A DNA stretch of 64,000 bases from Cryobacterium inferilacus (GTDB lineage: Bacteria; Actinomycetota; Actinomycetes; Actinomycetales; Microbacteriaceae): the NCBI RefSeq assembly GCF_019599185.1, contig NZ_JAIEUL010000017.1:1-64000 (forward strand), given 5' to 3'. A model generated the notes under the pieces. The model was given only the letters and a program-made list of their open reading frames with translations. It had not been told where the DNA came from and did not search any database. Of this stretch, positions 52,222 through 61,098 are shown in pieces. Position numbers and translations under genes: made by a program. Positions within the stretch are counted from its first letter, which is position 1. Every line of letters starts with the position of its first letter.

Positions 52222-53727
52222 ATGAAAGACGTCTTGGTCATCGGCGGCGGCGTCGCCGGGCTGGTGGCCGCCCGTGAATGCGCCCACCTCGGACTCAGCG
52301 TGCAGATCGTGGAAGCGGCCGACACCGTCGGCGGTGCCGTGAACAGCCACGAGGTGGCCGGCCTCCGGCTGGACAGCGGGGCGGAAAGCTTCGCCGTGCG
52401 CGGCAACACCGTGACGGCCTTCATCGACGACCTCGGCCTGGCCGGCGAGATCGTGGAACCCAACCCGGCCGGCGCCTGGCTGCACCTGCCGGCGACCAGA
52501 GCCGGCGGAGCCCCGATGTCGGTGCCGCTGCCCGCCGCCGGCGTGCTCGGCATCCCCGGGTCGCCGCTCTCCGACGACGTGCGCAGGGCCATCGGCTGGT
52601 CCGGCGCCCTGCGCGCCTACGCCGACCGGCTGATGCCGGTGCTCAAGATCGGCCGCGAGCACAGCCTCGGCGAGCTGGTGGGCAAACGGATGGGCACCAA
52701 GGTGCTCGACCGGCTCGTCAGCCCGGTCGCCGGCGGGGTCTACGCCACCGCAGCGGGCGACCTCGACGTCGACGTCGTGGCGCCCGGCCTGAACAAGGCC
52801 CTCGCCACGGCCGGGTCGCTCTCCGGTGCGGTCATGGCCCTCCGTACCGCGGCCCCGGCCGGGTCGGCCGTGCGCGGCCTGAACGGCGGGATGCACCGGC
52901 TGGTCGCCGCCCTCGTCGCCGACCTGGAGACGTACGGCGCCACGATCCAGACCGGGGTCACCGTCACGGGTTTCCGCCCGGTGGACACCGACACGGTCGC
53001 GGCCGACGGCGCCGTGACCGACACGCGCAGCTGGGTCGTCGACCTCGTCCAGACCCCGGCTGCCGCTTCCGCCGCCGACAGCCCAGGCGCCGAGCCGCAC
53101 ACCGTCCAGGCGCGGCACCTGATCCTCGCCGTTCCCGCGGCGCCGGCCCTGGCGCTGCTCGCGCCGCTCGGCCCCGGTTTCGCGCAGGCGGCCGCGCTGG
53201 ACTGGCCGGCTCCCGCCGCGGTGGAGCTGGCGACCCTGGTGCTCGACGCCCCAGCCCTCGACGCGAACCCGCGCGGCACCGGAGTACTCGTCGCCGTCGA
53301 CACCCCCGGCGTCACGGCCAAGGCGCTCACCCATGCCACCGCCAAATGGGGCTGGCTCGACGCCCTCACCCCGCCGGGCCGGCATGTGATCAGGTTGTCG
53401 TTCGGTCGGGCCGGCGCCCCCGTGCCCACCCTCGGCCTGAGCGACGAGGAACTCAGGGACCTCGCTCTGCACGACGCCGCCGCGATCCTCGGTGTCGACC
53501 TGTCCGCGGCCACGGTGCACGGTTTCGCCCGCACCCTGTGGAGCGACGGGCTCTCGCCGGCCACCATCGGCGCCCCCGAGCGCATCCGCCGGGTGCGTGC
53601 TGTGGTCGAGCAGACCCCGGGGCTCGAGGTGACCGGCGGGTGGCTCTCCGGCACCGGTCTGGCATCCGTGATTCCCGATGCGATCCAGGCGGGTATCCGC
53701 GGCAGACGGGCAGTGCTAGACCTCTGA
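52222..53727 (+). CDS. hemY: coproporphyrinogen III / protoporphyrinogen oxidase
   Basis: FAD enzyme oxidising coproporphyrinogen III to coproporphyrin III in actinobacteria (CgoX activity; historically HemY/HemG). The 501-residue protein has FAD motif MKDVLVIGGGVAGLVAARECAHLG at the start, GLRLDSGAESFAVRGN, LVSPVAGGVYATAAGDLDVDVVAPGL (about 170-195) and a C-terminal GWLSGTGLASVIPDAIQAG flavin-binding stretch. The start at 52222 follows GGAAGG; it lies 45 bases after hemE. HemQ downstream supports the coproporphyrin-dependent branch. Confidence 0.94.
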   Translation: MKDVLVIGGGVAGLVAARECAHLGLSVQIVEAADTVGGAVNSHEVAGLRLDSGAESFAVRGNTVTAFIDDLGLAGEIVEPNPAGAWLHLPATRAGGAPMSVPLPAAGVLGIPGSPLSDDVRRAIGWSGALRAYADRLMPVLKIGREHSLGELVGKRMGTKVLDRLVSPVAGGVYATAAGDLDVDVVAPGLNKALATAGSLSGAVMALRTAAPAGSAVRGLNGGMHRLVAALVADLETYGATIQTGVTVTGFRPVDTDTVAADGAVTDTRSWVVDLVQTPAAASAADSPGAEPHTVQARHLILAVPAAPALALLAPLGPGFAQAAALDWPAPAAVELATLVLDAPALDANPRGTGVLVAVDTPGVTAKALTHATAKWGWLDALTPPGRHVIRLSFGRAGAPVPTLGLSDEELRDLALHDAAAILGVDLSAATVHGFARTLWSDGLSPATIGAPERIRRVRAVVEQTPGLEVTGGWLSGTGLASVIPDAIQAGIRGRRAVLDL

Positions 53728-53817
53728 TCAGGGCCGTTGTTGCGGCCGCGCACATGTTCCTCGCCGGTTCGGGGGGTTACGCTGGAAAAAACATGAACGT
53801 AACGGAATGGAGTCACA

Positions 53818-54231
53818 ATGCGGGGAAAGCTTCTTTTCATCACCGGCGGGCTCGTCGGTTATGTGCTCGGCGCCCGTGCAGGTCGTCAGCGTTACGACCA
53901 GATCGCGTCGGCCGCCTCTGACCTGTGGAACCGGCCTCCCGTGCAGCGCCGCGTGAACGAGGTCAAGGACTTCGCGCTCGAGCGCGTCGGCGACGTTCCC
54001 GGTGTGCTCTTCGAGGCGGGCAAGAAGGTCGTCTCTGCCGTGCAGGACAAGACCAAGTCGGCTCCTGGCAAGGCCGCCACGGGTTCCGACGCGTCGGCCC
54101 CAGAGGCCGGCAGCGCCACGGCCGCAGGCAAGGCCGCTGCCGCGGCCACGAAGTCCGCCAAATCGGCAGCCGCATCGGCCGGATCCGCGGCCAGGTCCGC
54201 GAAGGCCGCGTCCGACTCCGACGCGCAGTAA
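53818..54231 (+). CDS. YtxH-like membrane-associated protein
   Basis: The 137-residue protein has an N-terminal hydrophobic stretch and Gly zipper, MRGKLLFITGGLVGYVLGARAGRQRYDQI, as in YtxH/actinobacterial relatives. An amphipathic helix (VNEVKDFALERVGDVPGVLFEAGKKVVSAVQDK) and a low-complexity Ala/Ser/Lys tail follow (about 75-137). It probably associates with the inner face of the membrane. The ATG lies after GGAG at 53810-53813. Function unknown; it begins a trio of envelope proteins inside the haem cluster. Confidence 0.8.
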   Translation: MRGKLLFITGGLVGYVLGARAGRQRYDQIASAASDLWNRPPVQRRVNEVKDFALERVGDVPGVLFEAGKKVVSAVQDKTKSAPGKAATGSDASAPEAGSATAAGKAAAAATKSAKSAAASAGSAARSAKAASDSDAQ

Positions 54232-54262
54232 CTCAAGCCCCAGCCGTCCAGGAAGGATGCCA

Positions 54263-54679
54263 GTGAGCACCAGCGGGTACAACCCCAAGAGCAAACAGTC
54301 ATTGTTCACGCTCCTCAGTGAACTCCCCGGCCAGATCACCGACCTGATCAAGGCGGAGATCGACGCCTTCAAGGCGGACATCTCCGGCAAGGCCAAGAAC
54401 GTGGGCATCGGGATCGGCCTGTTCGTCGGCGCCGCGGTCTTCGCGTTCTTCGCGATCATCGTGTTCATCGCGCTGGCCGTCATCGCCCTCGACCTGGTGC
54501 TGCCGCTCTGGCTGGCGGCGCTGATCGTGGCCGTCGCACTGCTCCTCGTCGCCGTGATCCTGGCCCTGATCGGCTTGAACAAGGTCAAGAAGGGCACCAG
54601 TCACGACCCGGACGGCGTGACCGCCAACATCCAGAAGGACGTCGACGCACTCAAGGGAGTTGGCCAGTATGAGCACTGA
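54263..54679 (+). CDS. actinobacterial holin-X-like (phage holin family) membrane protein
   Basis: A 138-residue protein. After a polar N-terminus (LFTLLSELPGQITDLIKAEIDAFKADIS) two adjacent long hydrophobic helices (about 50-75 and 82-106) form the DUF1469/holin-X domain, followed by a short charged tail. GTG start at 54263 behind AGGAAGGA. Despite the family name there is no phage gene nearby; such proteins are common chromosomal envelope proteins. Overlaps the DUF3618 gene by 11 bases. Confidence 0.85.
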   Translation: MSTSGYNPKSKQSLFTLLSELPGQITDLIKAEIDAFKADISGKAKNVGIGIGLFVGAAVFAFFAIIVFIALAVIALDLVLPLWLAALIVAVALLLVAVILALIGLNKVKKGTSHDPDGVTANIQKDVDALKGVGQYEH

Positions 54680-54956
54680 CAAGACCCAGGACACCCGGCC
54701 GGACCACCGCAGCACCGCCGAGAAGCGTGCAGACGCCGACCGCGCCCGCGCCGCGCTGGCCGGCACCCTGGACGCGATCGAGTACAAGCTCAACGTGCCC
54801 AAGCAGATCAAGATCAACACCAGGCGCGTCACCCTGGGCCTGCACAGGCTCGGCGACGACAACCCGGCCGCGCTGGCCGGCATCGCGCTCGCGGCGGCCG
54901 CCACGGTCGGCACCTGCGTGTGGTGGGGCCTGCGGGCGGTTCTCGACCGCCGCTGA
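54669..54956 (+). CDS. DUF3618 domain protein
   Basis: The 95-residue protein starts inside the preceding gene. The N-terminal half is charged and helical (DRARAALAGTLDAIEYKLNVPKQI, the DUF3618 motif with its DAIExKLNVP signature). The C-terminal half is a single membrane helix (ALAGIALAAAATVGTCVWWGL) ending in basic residues. DUF3618 genes commonly follow holin-X-like genes in actinobacteria. Function unknown; translational coupling suggests a complex with the preceding protein. Confidence 0.85.
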   Translation: MSTDKTQDTRPDHRSTAEKRADADRARAALAGTLDAIEYKLNVPKQIKINTRRVTLGLHRLGDDNPAALAGIALAAAATVGTCVWWGLRAVLDRR

Positions 54957-55016
54957 TCGACCGGGTGAGTCGGTCTACTTTTGGCTCTCCGGGCAAAGCG
55001 GTAGAGACTAGTAGAC

Positions 55017-55781
55017 ATGACTCACCCGGCTGCCGGAGAGGCAGTAGACATGACCGTGCCCACCCCCGATTCACACACCTCAGCAGAGGCTGAACCCACC
55101 GAGGCATCGCCCTCTGGATTCACCCTCTTCACTGTGTTGCGCAAGGACCCGTCCAACCCCGACGACCTCGACGGCCGTGACGTTCCGCGCTTCGTGGACG
55201 AGCTCGACGACATCATCGCCCTCGTCGAGGCCGAGGGTGTGACCCTGCGCGGCATCTACGACGTGTCCGGCCTCCGCGCCGACGCCGACGTGATGCTCTG
55301 GACCCACGCCGATGAGGCTCAGACCCTGCAGTGGGCCAACCGGGAGCTGCGTCGCAGCCGCTTGCTCAAGAGCCTGCTGCCGACCTGGAATGCCATGGGC
55401 GTGCACCGTGACGCCGAGTTCAACAAGAGTCACGTGCCCGGCTTCCTCCGCGGTGTCGAGCCCAAGTCCTGGCTCACCGTCTACCCGTTCGTGCGCAGCT
55501 TCGAGTGGTACCTGCTGCCGGAGGCCGAGCGCAGCAAGATGCTCGCCGACCACGGCCGCAAGGGCGCCGCGTTCCGCGGGGCCATCGCCAACACGGTGTC
55601 CTCCTTCGCTCTGGGTGACTACGAGTGGCTGCTGCCGATCGAGTCCGACGAGCTGGTCGAGCTGGTCGACCTGATGCGCGAACTGCGTGCAACGGATGCC
55701 CGCATGCACGTGCGCGAAGAGGTTCCGTTCTACACGGGTCGTCGCATCACCACCGCCGAGCTCGTGGAGGTCCTGCAGTAA
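55017..55781 (+). CDS. hemQ: coprohaem decarboxylase (HemQ/ChdC)
   Basis: Converts coprohaem III to haem b by two peroxide-dependent decarboxylations, the last step of the coproporphyrin pathway. The 254-residue protein has a chlorite-dismutase-like fold: TLFTVLRKDP, LRGIYDVSGLRADADVMLWTHADEAQTLQ, VPGFLRGVEPKSWLTVYPFVRSFEWYLLP (active-site Tyr region, about 140-168) and MLADHGRKGAAF with the His expected to be the proximal haem ligand. ATG 55017 is used; an in-frame ATG at 55050 is equally possible. Its TAA overlaps the hemH ATG by one base. Confidence 0.96.
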   Translation: MTHPAAGEAVDMTVPTPDSHTSAEAEPTEASPSGFTLFTVLRKDPSNPDDLDGRDVPRFVDELDDIIALVEAEGVTLRGIYDVSGLRADADVMLWTHADEAQTLQWANRELRRSRLLKSLLPTWNAMGVHRDAEFNKSHVPGFLRGVEPKSWLTVYPFVRSFEWYLLPEAERSKMLADHGRKGAAFRGAIANTVSSFALGDYEWLLPIESDELVELVDLMRELRATDARMHVREEVPFYTGRRITTAELVEVLQ

Positions 55782-56875
55782 TGGCCAACTATGACGCCAT
55801 CCTGCTCGCCGGCTTCGGTGGACCAGAGGGCCAGGACGACGTGATCCCGTTCCTGCGTAACGTCACCCGCGGCCGCGGCATCCCGGAAGAACGCCTGGAA
55901 GAGGTCGCGGTGCACTACCGCCACTTCGGTGGCATCAGCCCGATCAACCAGCAGAACCGCGTGCTGCAGGCCGCCCTGCAGGCCGAGCTCGACCGCCGCG
56001 GCATCGAGATCCCGGTCATCTGGGGCAACCGCAACTGGGCGCCGTACCTGCCGGACACCATCGCTGAGGCGCACGCCAACGGCCAGGACCGCCTGCTCGC
56101 GATCGCGACCAGCGCGTACAGCTCGTACTCCGGCTGCCGTCAGTACCGCGAGGACTTCGCGCAGGCGCTGGACACGACCGGGCTCACCGGCACCGTGCAG
56201 ATCGACAAGATCCGCCAGTTCTTCGACCACCCCGGCTTCGTCACCCCGTTCATCACCGGTGTGCGCCAGGGCCTGGCCGATGTTGTAGCCGCCAACCCCG
56301 GCATCAACCTGGCCACCGAGGTCGAGGTCCTGTTCTCCACCCACTCGATCCCGTCCACGGATGCCGCCAAGAGCGGCCCAGCGGAGCGCGGCTTCGGACC
56401 GGACGGCGCCTACGCCGCCCAGCACATGGCCGTGGCCGATGTGGTCATGCAGGGCCTCGAGTCGCCGTGGCAGCTGGTCTACCAGTCCCGCAGCGGCCCG
56501 CCCAGCATGCCGTGGCTGGAGCCCGACATCAACGACGCCATCGGATTGCTGCCGGCCCGCGGCATCCGTGCGGTCGTCATCGTGCCGCTCGGCTTCGTCA
56601 GCGACCACATGGAGGTCATGTGGGACCTCGACAACGAGGCCACCGAAACGGCCGCGGAGAACGGCCTGTTCTCGGTGCGCGTGCCCACCCCGGGCGCCGA
56701 CCCGGTCTACGTGAGCGGCCTGATCGACCTCGTCGAGGAGCGCCTGAACGACGTGCCTGCCGAGGATCGTCCGGCCCTGACCGACCTGGGACCCTGGTAC
56801 GACATCTGCCGCCCCGGCTGCTGCGAGAACGTGCGTCTCGGCTTCAAGCCCGCCGTCGCGGGTGTGGCGCCGTGA
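55781..56875 (+). CDS. hemH: coproporphyrin ferrochelatase
   Basis: Inserts Fe2+ into coproporphyrin III (CpfC activity). The 364-residue protein starts MANYDAILLAGFGGPEGQDDVIPFLRNVTRGRG, has the metal-site His in LFSTHSIPST (about 186-195), SAYSSYSGCRQY, and Glu-rich DHMEVMWDLDNEA. Like actinobacterial ferrochelatases it has the cysteines for a [2Fe-2S] cluster: one in SGCRQY and three in CRPGCC near the C-terminus. Coupled to hemQ upstream and hemC downstream (GTGA overlap). Confidence 0.96.
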   Translation: MANYDAILLAGFGGPEGQDDVIPFLRNVTRGRGIPEERLEEVAVHYRHFGGISPINQQNRVLQAALQAELDRRGIEIPVIWGNRNWAPYLPDTIAEAHANGQDRLLAIATSAYSSYSGCRQYREDFAQALDTTGLTGTVQIDKIRQFFDHPGFVTPFITGVRQGLADVVAANPGINLATEVEVLFSTHSIPSTDAAKSGPAERGFGPDGAYAAQHMAVADVVMQGLESPWQLVYQSRSGPPSMPWLEPDINDAIGLLPARGIRAVVIVPLGFVSDHMEVMWDLDNEATETAAENGLFSVRVPTPGADPVYVSGLIDLVEERLNDVPAEDRPALTDLGPWYDICRPGCCENVRLGFKPAVAGVAP

Positions 56876-57825
56876 GCGTCATTCGCGTCGGCACCAGGGG
56901 GAGCGCCCTCGCCATGGCACAGACCACGGCCGTGGCCAACCGCATCCAGGCGGCCACGAGCAGCGAGGTGGAGATCATCCCGATCACCACGCACGGTGAC
57001 GTCTCCCGCGAGTCCCTGTCCAGCCTGGGCGGAACCGGCGTGTTCGCCAGCGCCCTGCGCGAGGCCCTGCTGAACGACGAGTGCGACGTTGTCGTGCACT
57101 CCCTCAAGGACCTCCCGACCGAGCCGTACGCCGGCCTGGTCATCGGTGCCACGCCCAAGCGTGCCGACGCCAGGGACGTGCTCTGCGCCAGGGCCGGCTA
57201 CACCCTCGCCACGCTGCCGGAGGGCGCGAGGGTGGGCACAGGATCACCGCGTCGTGCGGCCCAGCTGCGCGAGCTGCGACCGGATCTGGAGGTTGTCGAC
57301 ATCCGCGGCAACGTCGGTACCCGGCTCAAGCTGGTGGAGGACGAAACCCTGCACGCCGTCGTGCTCGCCGCGGCGGGCCTCGGCCGGCTCGGCCTGCTCG
57401 AGAACATGGCCACCGACTATCTCGAGCTCTCCGACTGGCCCACCGCGCCCGGCCAGGGTGCATTGGCCATCGAGGTGCGCCAGGGCAAGCCCGACCGCCT
57501 GCTCAGCAAGGCCCTCGCCGTGCTGAACCACGCCACCACCGAGGCCACGGTCACCGCCGAACGGCACGTGCTCGCCCGGCTCGAGGCCGGTTGCGCCGCC
57601 CCGATCGGCGCCACGGCCGTGATCGACGACGGCCTGCTCTTCCTCACCGCCACCGTGTACAGCCCGGACGGCACTCGCCGGATCACGGCCTCGCACGCGG
57701 CGACTCCCGAATCACACTCCATCCTCGACCTGCGGGACGCCGCCCTGGACGTCGCCGAGCGCGCCGCCGCCGAGCTGCTCTCCGGCGGCGCCGCCGAGAT
57801 CGCCCCGCTGTCGGTGACGTCGTGA
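56872..57825 (+). CDS. hemC: hydroxymethylbilane synthase (porphobilinogen deaminase)
   Basis: Joins four porphobilinogens into hydroxymethylbilane. The 317-residue protein starts at GTG 56872. Conserved features are IRVGTRGSALAMAQT, HSLKDLPTE (catalytic Asp), VGTGSPRRAAQLRELRPDLEVVDIRGNVGTRLKL and the dipyrromethane-cofactor Cys in RLEAGCAAPIGATA (about 240). Four-base overlaps link it to hemH and hemD. Confidence 0.97.
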   Translation: MSVIRVGTRGSALAMAQTTAVANRIQAATSSEVEIIPITTHGDVSRESLSSLGGTGVFASALREALLNDECDVVVHSLKDLPTEPYAGLVIGATPKRADARDVLCARAGYTLATLPEGARVGTGSPRRAAQLRELRPDLEVVDIRGNVGTRLKLVEDETLHAVVLAAAGLGRLGLLENMATDYLELSDWPTAPGQGALAIEVRQGKPDRLLSKALAVLNHATTEATVTAERHVLARLEAGCAAPIGATAVIDDGLLFLTATVYSPDGTRRITASHAATPESHSILDLRDAALDVAERAAAELLSGGAAEIAPLSVTS

Positions 57826-58607
57826 GCGCCGTGCGGTACAACCCGGAGAAGCCGCTCGCCGGCTGGCGGGTGCTCGTGCCCCGCGGCGGGCCGTGGGGCG
57901 ACCAGGTCGCCGCAAACCTGCGCAGCCGCGGCGCGTTGCCGATCGTGGCCCCGATGATCAACTTCGCCCCCACCGATGACGCCGCCGCCCTGGATGCGGC
58001 CCTGGCCAGGCTCGCCGCAGGTGACTTCGATTGGATGACGGTCACCAGCGCCACGACCGTCGACGTGCTCTCCTCGCACCGAGCAGTCGTGGCCCCCGGC
58101 ACGCGCATCGCCGCTGTCGGTGAGACCACAGCGGCCGCGCTCGTGGCCGCGGGCTACCACGTAGACATCGTTCCGGCCGAGGACAACTCCGCCAAGGGCC
58201 TGCTCGCCGACTGGGAGGCCGCCACCCACGGCGTCATCCCGCTGCGCGTCCTCACCCTGCGCTCCGAGATCGCCAAGCCGCTGCTCACCGAGGGGCTGCG
58301 CCGCATCGGCCACGACGTCGAATCCGTCGTCGCCTACCGCACCGTGGGTGTTCCCGTCTCCGACCGGGTGATCGCCGACATCAAGGCCGGCCGGGTGCAC
58401 GCCGTCCTGGTCACCAGCGGCAGCGTCGCGCAGCAGGTGCAGGACCAGCTCGGCCCGATTCCGCGGACCACCCTGGTGGCCTGCATCGGTCCGCGCACGG
58501 CGAAGGATGCGGAGGCCATCGGCTTGCGCGTCGACGTCATCGCCGACGAACGCAGCGCGGAATCCCTCATCGAAGCCCTCGTCCGACTGGCTCCGCGGGA
58601 CCTGTAG
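57822..58607 (+). CDS. hemD: uroporphyrinogen-III synthase
   Basis: Cyclises hydroxymethylbilane with inversion of ring D. The 261-residue two-lobed protein has the fold landmarks GWRVLVPRGGPWGDQVAANLRSRG, TVTSATTVDVLSSH (about 72-85), RIAAVGETTAAALVAAGY, VLVTSGSVAQQV (about 190-201) and CIGPRTAKDAEAIGLRVDVIADERSAESLIEAL. Sequence conservation is low as usual for HemD. GTG start overlaps the hemC stop. Confidence 0.94.
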   Translation: MSAVRYNPEKPLAGWRVLVPRGGPWGDQVAANLRSRGALPIVAPMINFAPTDDAAALDAALARLAAGDFDWMTVTSATTVDVLSSHRAVVAPGTRIAAVGETTAAALVAAGYHVDIVPAEDNSAKGLLADWEAATHGVIPLRVLTLRSEIAKPLLTEGLRRIGHDVESVVAYRTVGVPVSDRVIADIKAGRVHAVLVTSGSVAQQVQDQLGPIPRTTLVACIGPRTAKDAEAIGLRVDVIADERSAESLIEALVRLAPRDL

Positions 58608-58664
58608 CGCGTCCAGCCGAATCGGGGCACGATGCACCCCTCAGGAGTCAGAGGTCACCGCACG

Positions 58665-60050
58665 ATGGCGAAGAACACAGTTGGACCCGCAGCGCGGGGC
58701 CGCGGCCTGACGGGCTTCTCGAACCTCGTCGTGCACGACTACTCCGCGCTGCTGGCGCTGGTCGTGTTCCTCTTCGTCGTGATGCTGTTCACGAGCCTAC
58801 TCAGCCTGCCGGTGGCCGCCGTCGATGGACAACCGACGGCGTTCCACGACACCGTGTTCACTGCGGTGTCGGCCATGACGGTGACCGGGCTGGTGACCGT
58901 CAACACCGCCGAACACTGGTCGATGTTCGGCCAGGTCGTCATCCTGCTGGCCATCCAGGTCGGCGGACTGGGCATCGTGACGATCGCGCTGCTGCTCTCC
59001 CGCGCGGTGACCCGCAACCTCGGCCTGAAGGGGCGCATTCTCGCCAGGCAGGGCGTGGGCACCACCAAACTCGGCGAGGTGCAATCGCTGCTGCGCGTCG
59101 TGATCCTGACCACCCTGAGCCTGGAGCTGGCGTTGGCCGTCTTCTTGGTACCGCGCTTCATCATGGTGGAGGACTCCGTGCCCGCCGGGCTCTGGCACGG
59201 GATCTTCTACTCCGTCTCGGCGTTCAATAACGCGGGCTTCACCGCACACGCGGATGGCCTGGCCGGGTTCGTCAACGACCCGTGGATCCTCGTGCCGATC
59301 ATGGTCGGCGTCTTCGTCGGCAGCTTCGGCTTCCCGGTGTTCCTGGTGCTCATGGTGGTCAAGTGGCACTGGCGCAAATGGAACCTGCACACCAAGCTCA
59401 CGCTGTCGACGACGGGAATCCTGCTCGTCGCCGGTGCCCTGCTGTGGGGTGCCCTGGAGTGGTCGAACAGCGCGACCATCGGTGACCTGCCGGTGGGGGA
59501 GCGCATCATGCAAGCCGTCTTCGCCTCGACCATGATGCGGTCGGGCGGATTCTCCCTCGTCGACCCGGCGGCGACCACGTCGGCGACCCTGCTCGCCACC
59601 GATGCGCTGATGTTCGTCGGCGGCGGATCCGCATCGACCGCCGGCGGCATCAAGGTCACCACGATCGCGTTGCTGTTCCTGGCGATCATCGCCGAGGCCA
59701 AGGGCGACAAGAACCTGATGGTGTTCGGGCGCACCATCCCAGAGGCCACGATGCGGGTGGCGATCAGTGTGACCTTCTTCGGGGCGACCCTGGTGCTCGG
59801 CGCGAGCGGCCTGATCATGCTCGTCAGCGACGCCCCACTGGACCACATCCTGTTCGAGGTGATCTCGGCGTTCGCGACCTGCGGGCTGAGCGTCGGACTC
59901 AGCGCCGAACTGCCGCCGTCGGGCAAGTACATCCTGGCCGCGTTGATGTTCGCCGGCCGGGTCGGTCCGATCGGCCTGGCGTCCGCGTTGGCACTCCGCC
60001 GCCGCAACCTGCTCTTCCGGTACCCGGAAGAGCGCCCCGTCATCGGCTGA
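58665..60050 (+). CDS. TrkH/KtrB-type potassium (cation) uptake membrane subunit
   Basis: The 461-residue protein has four M1-P-M2-like repeats, each with a filter Gly: AMTVTGLVTV (about 83), SAFNNAGFTAH (about 188), MMRSGGFSLV (about 290) and ATCGLSVGL (about 410). Conserved SASTAGGIKVTT and GRVGPIGLASALA also occur. It would form the K+ (or Na+) pathway gated by a cytoplasmic KtrA/TrkA RCK protein; none is encoded in the window. Start at 58665 is preferred over ATG 58632. It lies between hemD and hemB, an unusual place for this family. Confidence 0.92.
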   Translation: MAKNTVGPAARGRGLTGFSNLVVHDYSALLALVVFLFVVMLFTSLLSLPVAAVDGQPTAFHDTVFTAVSAMTVTGLVTVNTAEHWSMFGQVVILLAIQVGGLGIVTIALLLSRAVTRNLGLKGRILARQGVGTTKLGEVQSLLRVVILTTLSLELALAVFLVPRFIMVEDSVPAGLWHGIFYSVSAFNNAGFTAHADGLAGFVNDPWILVPIMVGVFVGSFGFPVFLVLMVVKWHWRKWNLHTKLTLSTTGILLVAGALLWGALEWSNSATIGDLPVGERIMQAVFASTMMRSGGFSLVDPAATTSATLLATDALMFVGGGSASTAGGIKVTTIALLFLAIIAEAKGDKNLMVFGRTIPEATMRVAISVTFFGATLVLGASGLIMLVSDAPLDHILFEVISAFATCGLSVGLSAELPPSGKYILAALMFAGRVGPIGLASALALRRRNLLFRYPEERPVIG

Positions 60051-60111
60051 CGGCGCTCGCCCCCGCTCCGCAGGCTTACCGGCTCACAGGCTGGAGGCCT
60101 AGGCTGGTCGG

Positions 60112-61098
60112 GTGATAAACCCCGTCATCCGCCCGCGACGACTGCGCACTACCCCCGCACTCCGCCGCCTGGCCAGCGAAACCCGTGTCCACCCCGCCGA
60201 GCTCGTTCTGCCGCTGTTCGTGCGTGAGGGCACCGAGTCCACCCCGATCTCCTCGATGCCCGGCGTGGTGCAGCACAGCATCGACGGGGCTCGCCGCGCC
60301 GTGGCAGAGGCCGCCGCCGCCGGCATCGGCGGGGTGATGCTGTTCGGTGTCCCTGAGGTGCGCGACGCGACCGGTACAGGGGCCACCGACCCCGACGGCA
60401 TCCTCAACGCCGCCACCAGGGCGATCGTCGCCGAGGTCGGCGACGCGCTGGTCGTGCAGACCGACCTGTGCCTGGATGAGTTCACCGATCACGGCCACTG
60501 CGGTGTGCTCGCCGCCGACGGTCACGTCGACAACGACGCCACCCTGGTGCGTTACAACGAGATGGCACTCGCCCAGGCCGAGGCCGGCTCCGCCCTGCTC
60601 GGCCTGTCCGGCATGATGGACGGCCAGGTCGCCTCCGTGCGCGCCGCCCTCGACGCCGCCGGGCACGCCGACACGGCCGTGCTGGCCTATTCGGCCAAGT
60701 ACGCCTCCGCCTACTACGGACCGTTCCGCGAGGCGGTGCAATCCACCCTGGTCGGCGACCGCCGCACCTACCAGCTCGACCCCGCCAACCGCCGAGAGGG
60801 CGTGCGCGAGGCCCGCATCGACATCGACGAGGGCGCAGACGTCGTCATGGTCAAGCCCGCAGGCAGCTACCTCGACGTGCTCGCCGAGGTCGCCGCCATG
60901 AGTGAGGTTCCCGTCTGGGCGTACCAGGTCTCCGGCGAGTACGCCATGATCGAGGCCGCCGCCGCGCAGGGCTGGATCGACCGCCGCCGCGCCATCGAGG
61001 AGTCGGTGCTCAGCATCCGCCGTGCCGGCGCCGACGCCATACTCACCTACTGGGCGGTCGAACTCGCCGCCTGGCTCACCGAAACGGATGCCCGATGA
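60112..61098 (+). CDS. hemB: delta-aminolevulinic acid dehydratase (porphobilinogen synthase)
   Basis: Condenses two 5-aminolevulinates to porphobilinogen. The 328-residue TIM barrel starts at GTG 60112 ([20 protein letters not shown]). The first Schiff-base Lys is in [18 protein letters not shown] (about 198) and the second in [14 protein letters not shown] (about 250). The metal-site segment [15 protein letters not shown] (about 121-135) retains Cys residues, pointing to zinc use at least in part. Its stop overlaps the hemL ATG by four bases. Confidence 0.97.
   Translation: MINPVIRPRRLRTTPALRRLASETRVHPAELVLPLFVREGTESTPISSMPGVVQHSIDGARRAVAEAAAAGIGGVMLFGVPEVRDATGTGATDPDGILNAATRAIVAEVGDALVVQTDLCLDEFTDHGHCGVLAADGHVDNDATLVRYNEMALAQAEAGSALLGLSGMMDGQVASVRAALDAAGHADTAVLAYSAKYASAYYGPFREAVQSTLVGDRRTYQLDPANRREGVREARIDIDEGADVVMVKPAGSYLDVLAEVAAMSEVPVWAYQVSGEYAMIEAAAAQGWIDRRRAIEESVLSIRRAGADAILTYWAVELAAWLTETDAR

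Noticed and set aside
53776..53803. Inverted repeat GTTACG-N16-CGTAAC before the YtxH-like gene as a defined operator
   Set aside because: Only six bases per arm with a long spacer, and no known factor matches; mentioned as context but not called as a feature.
54263..54679. Holin-family annotation as a sign of a prophage
   Set aside because: No phage structural, lysis or integrase genes are present; this family is common on actinobacterial chromosomes.
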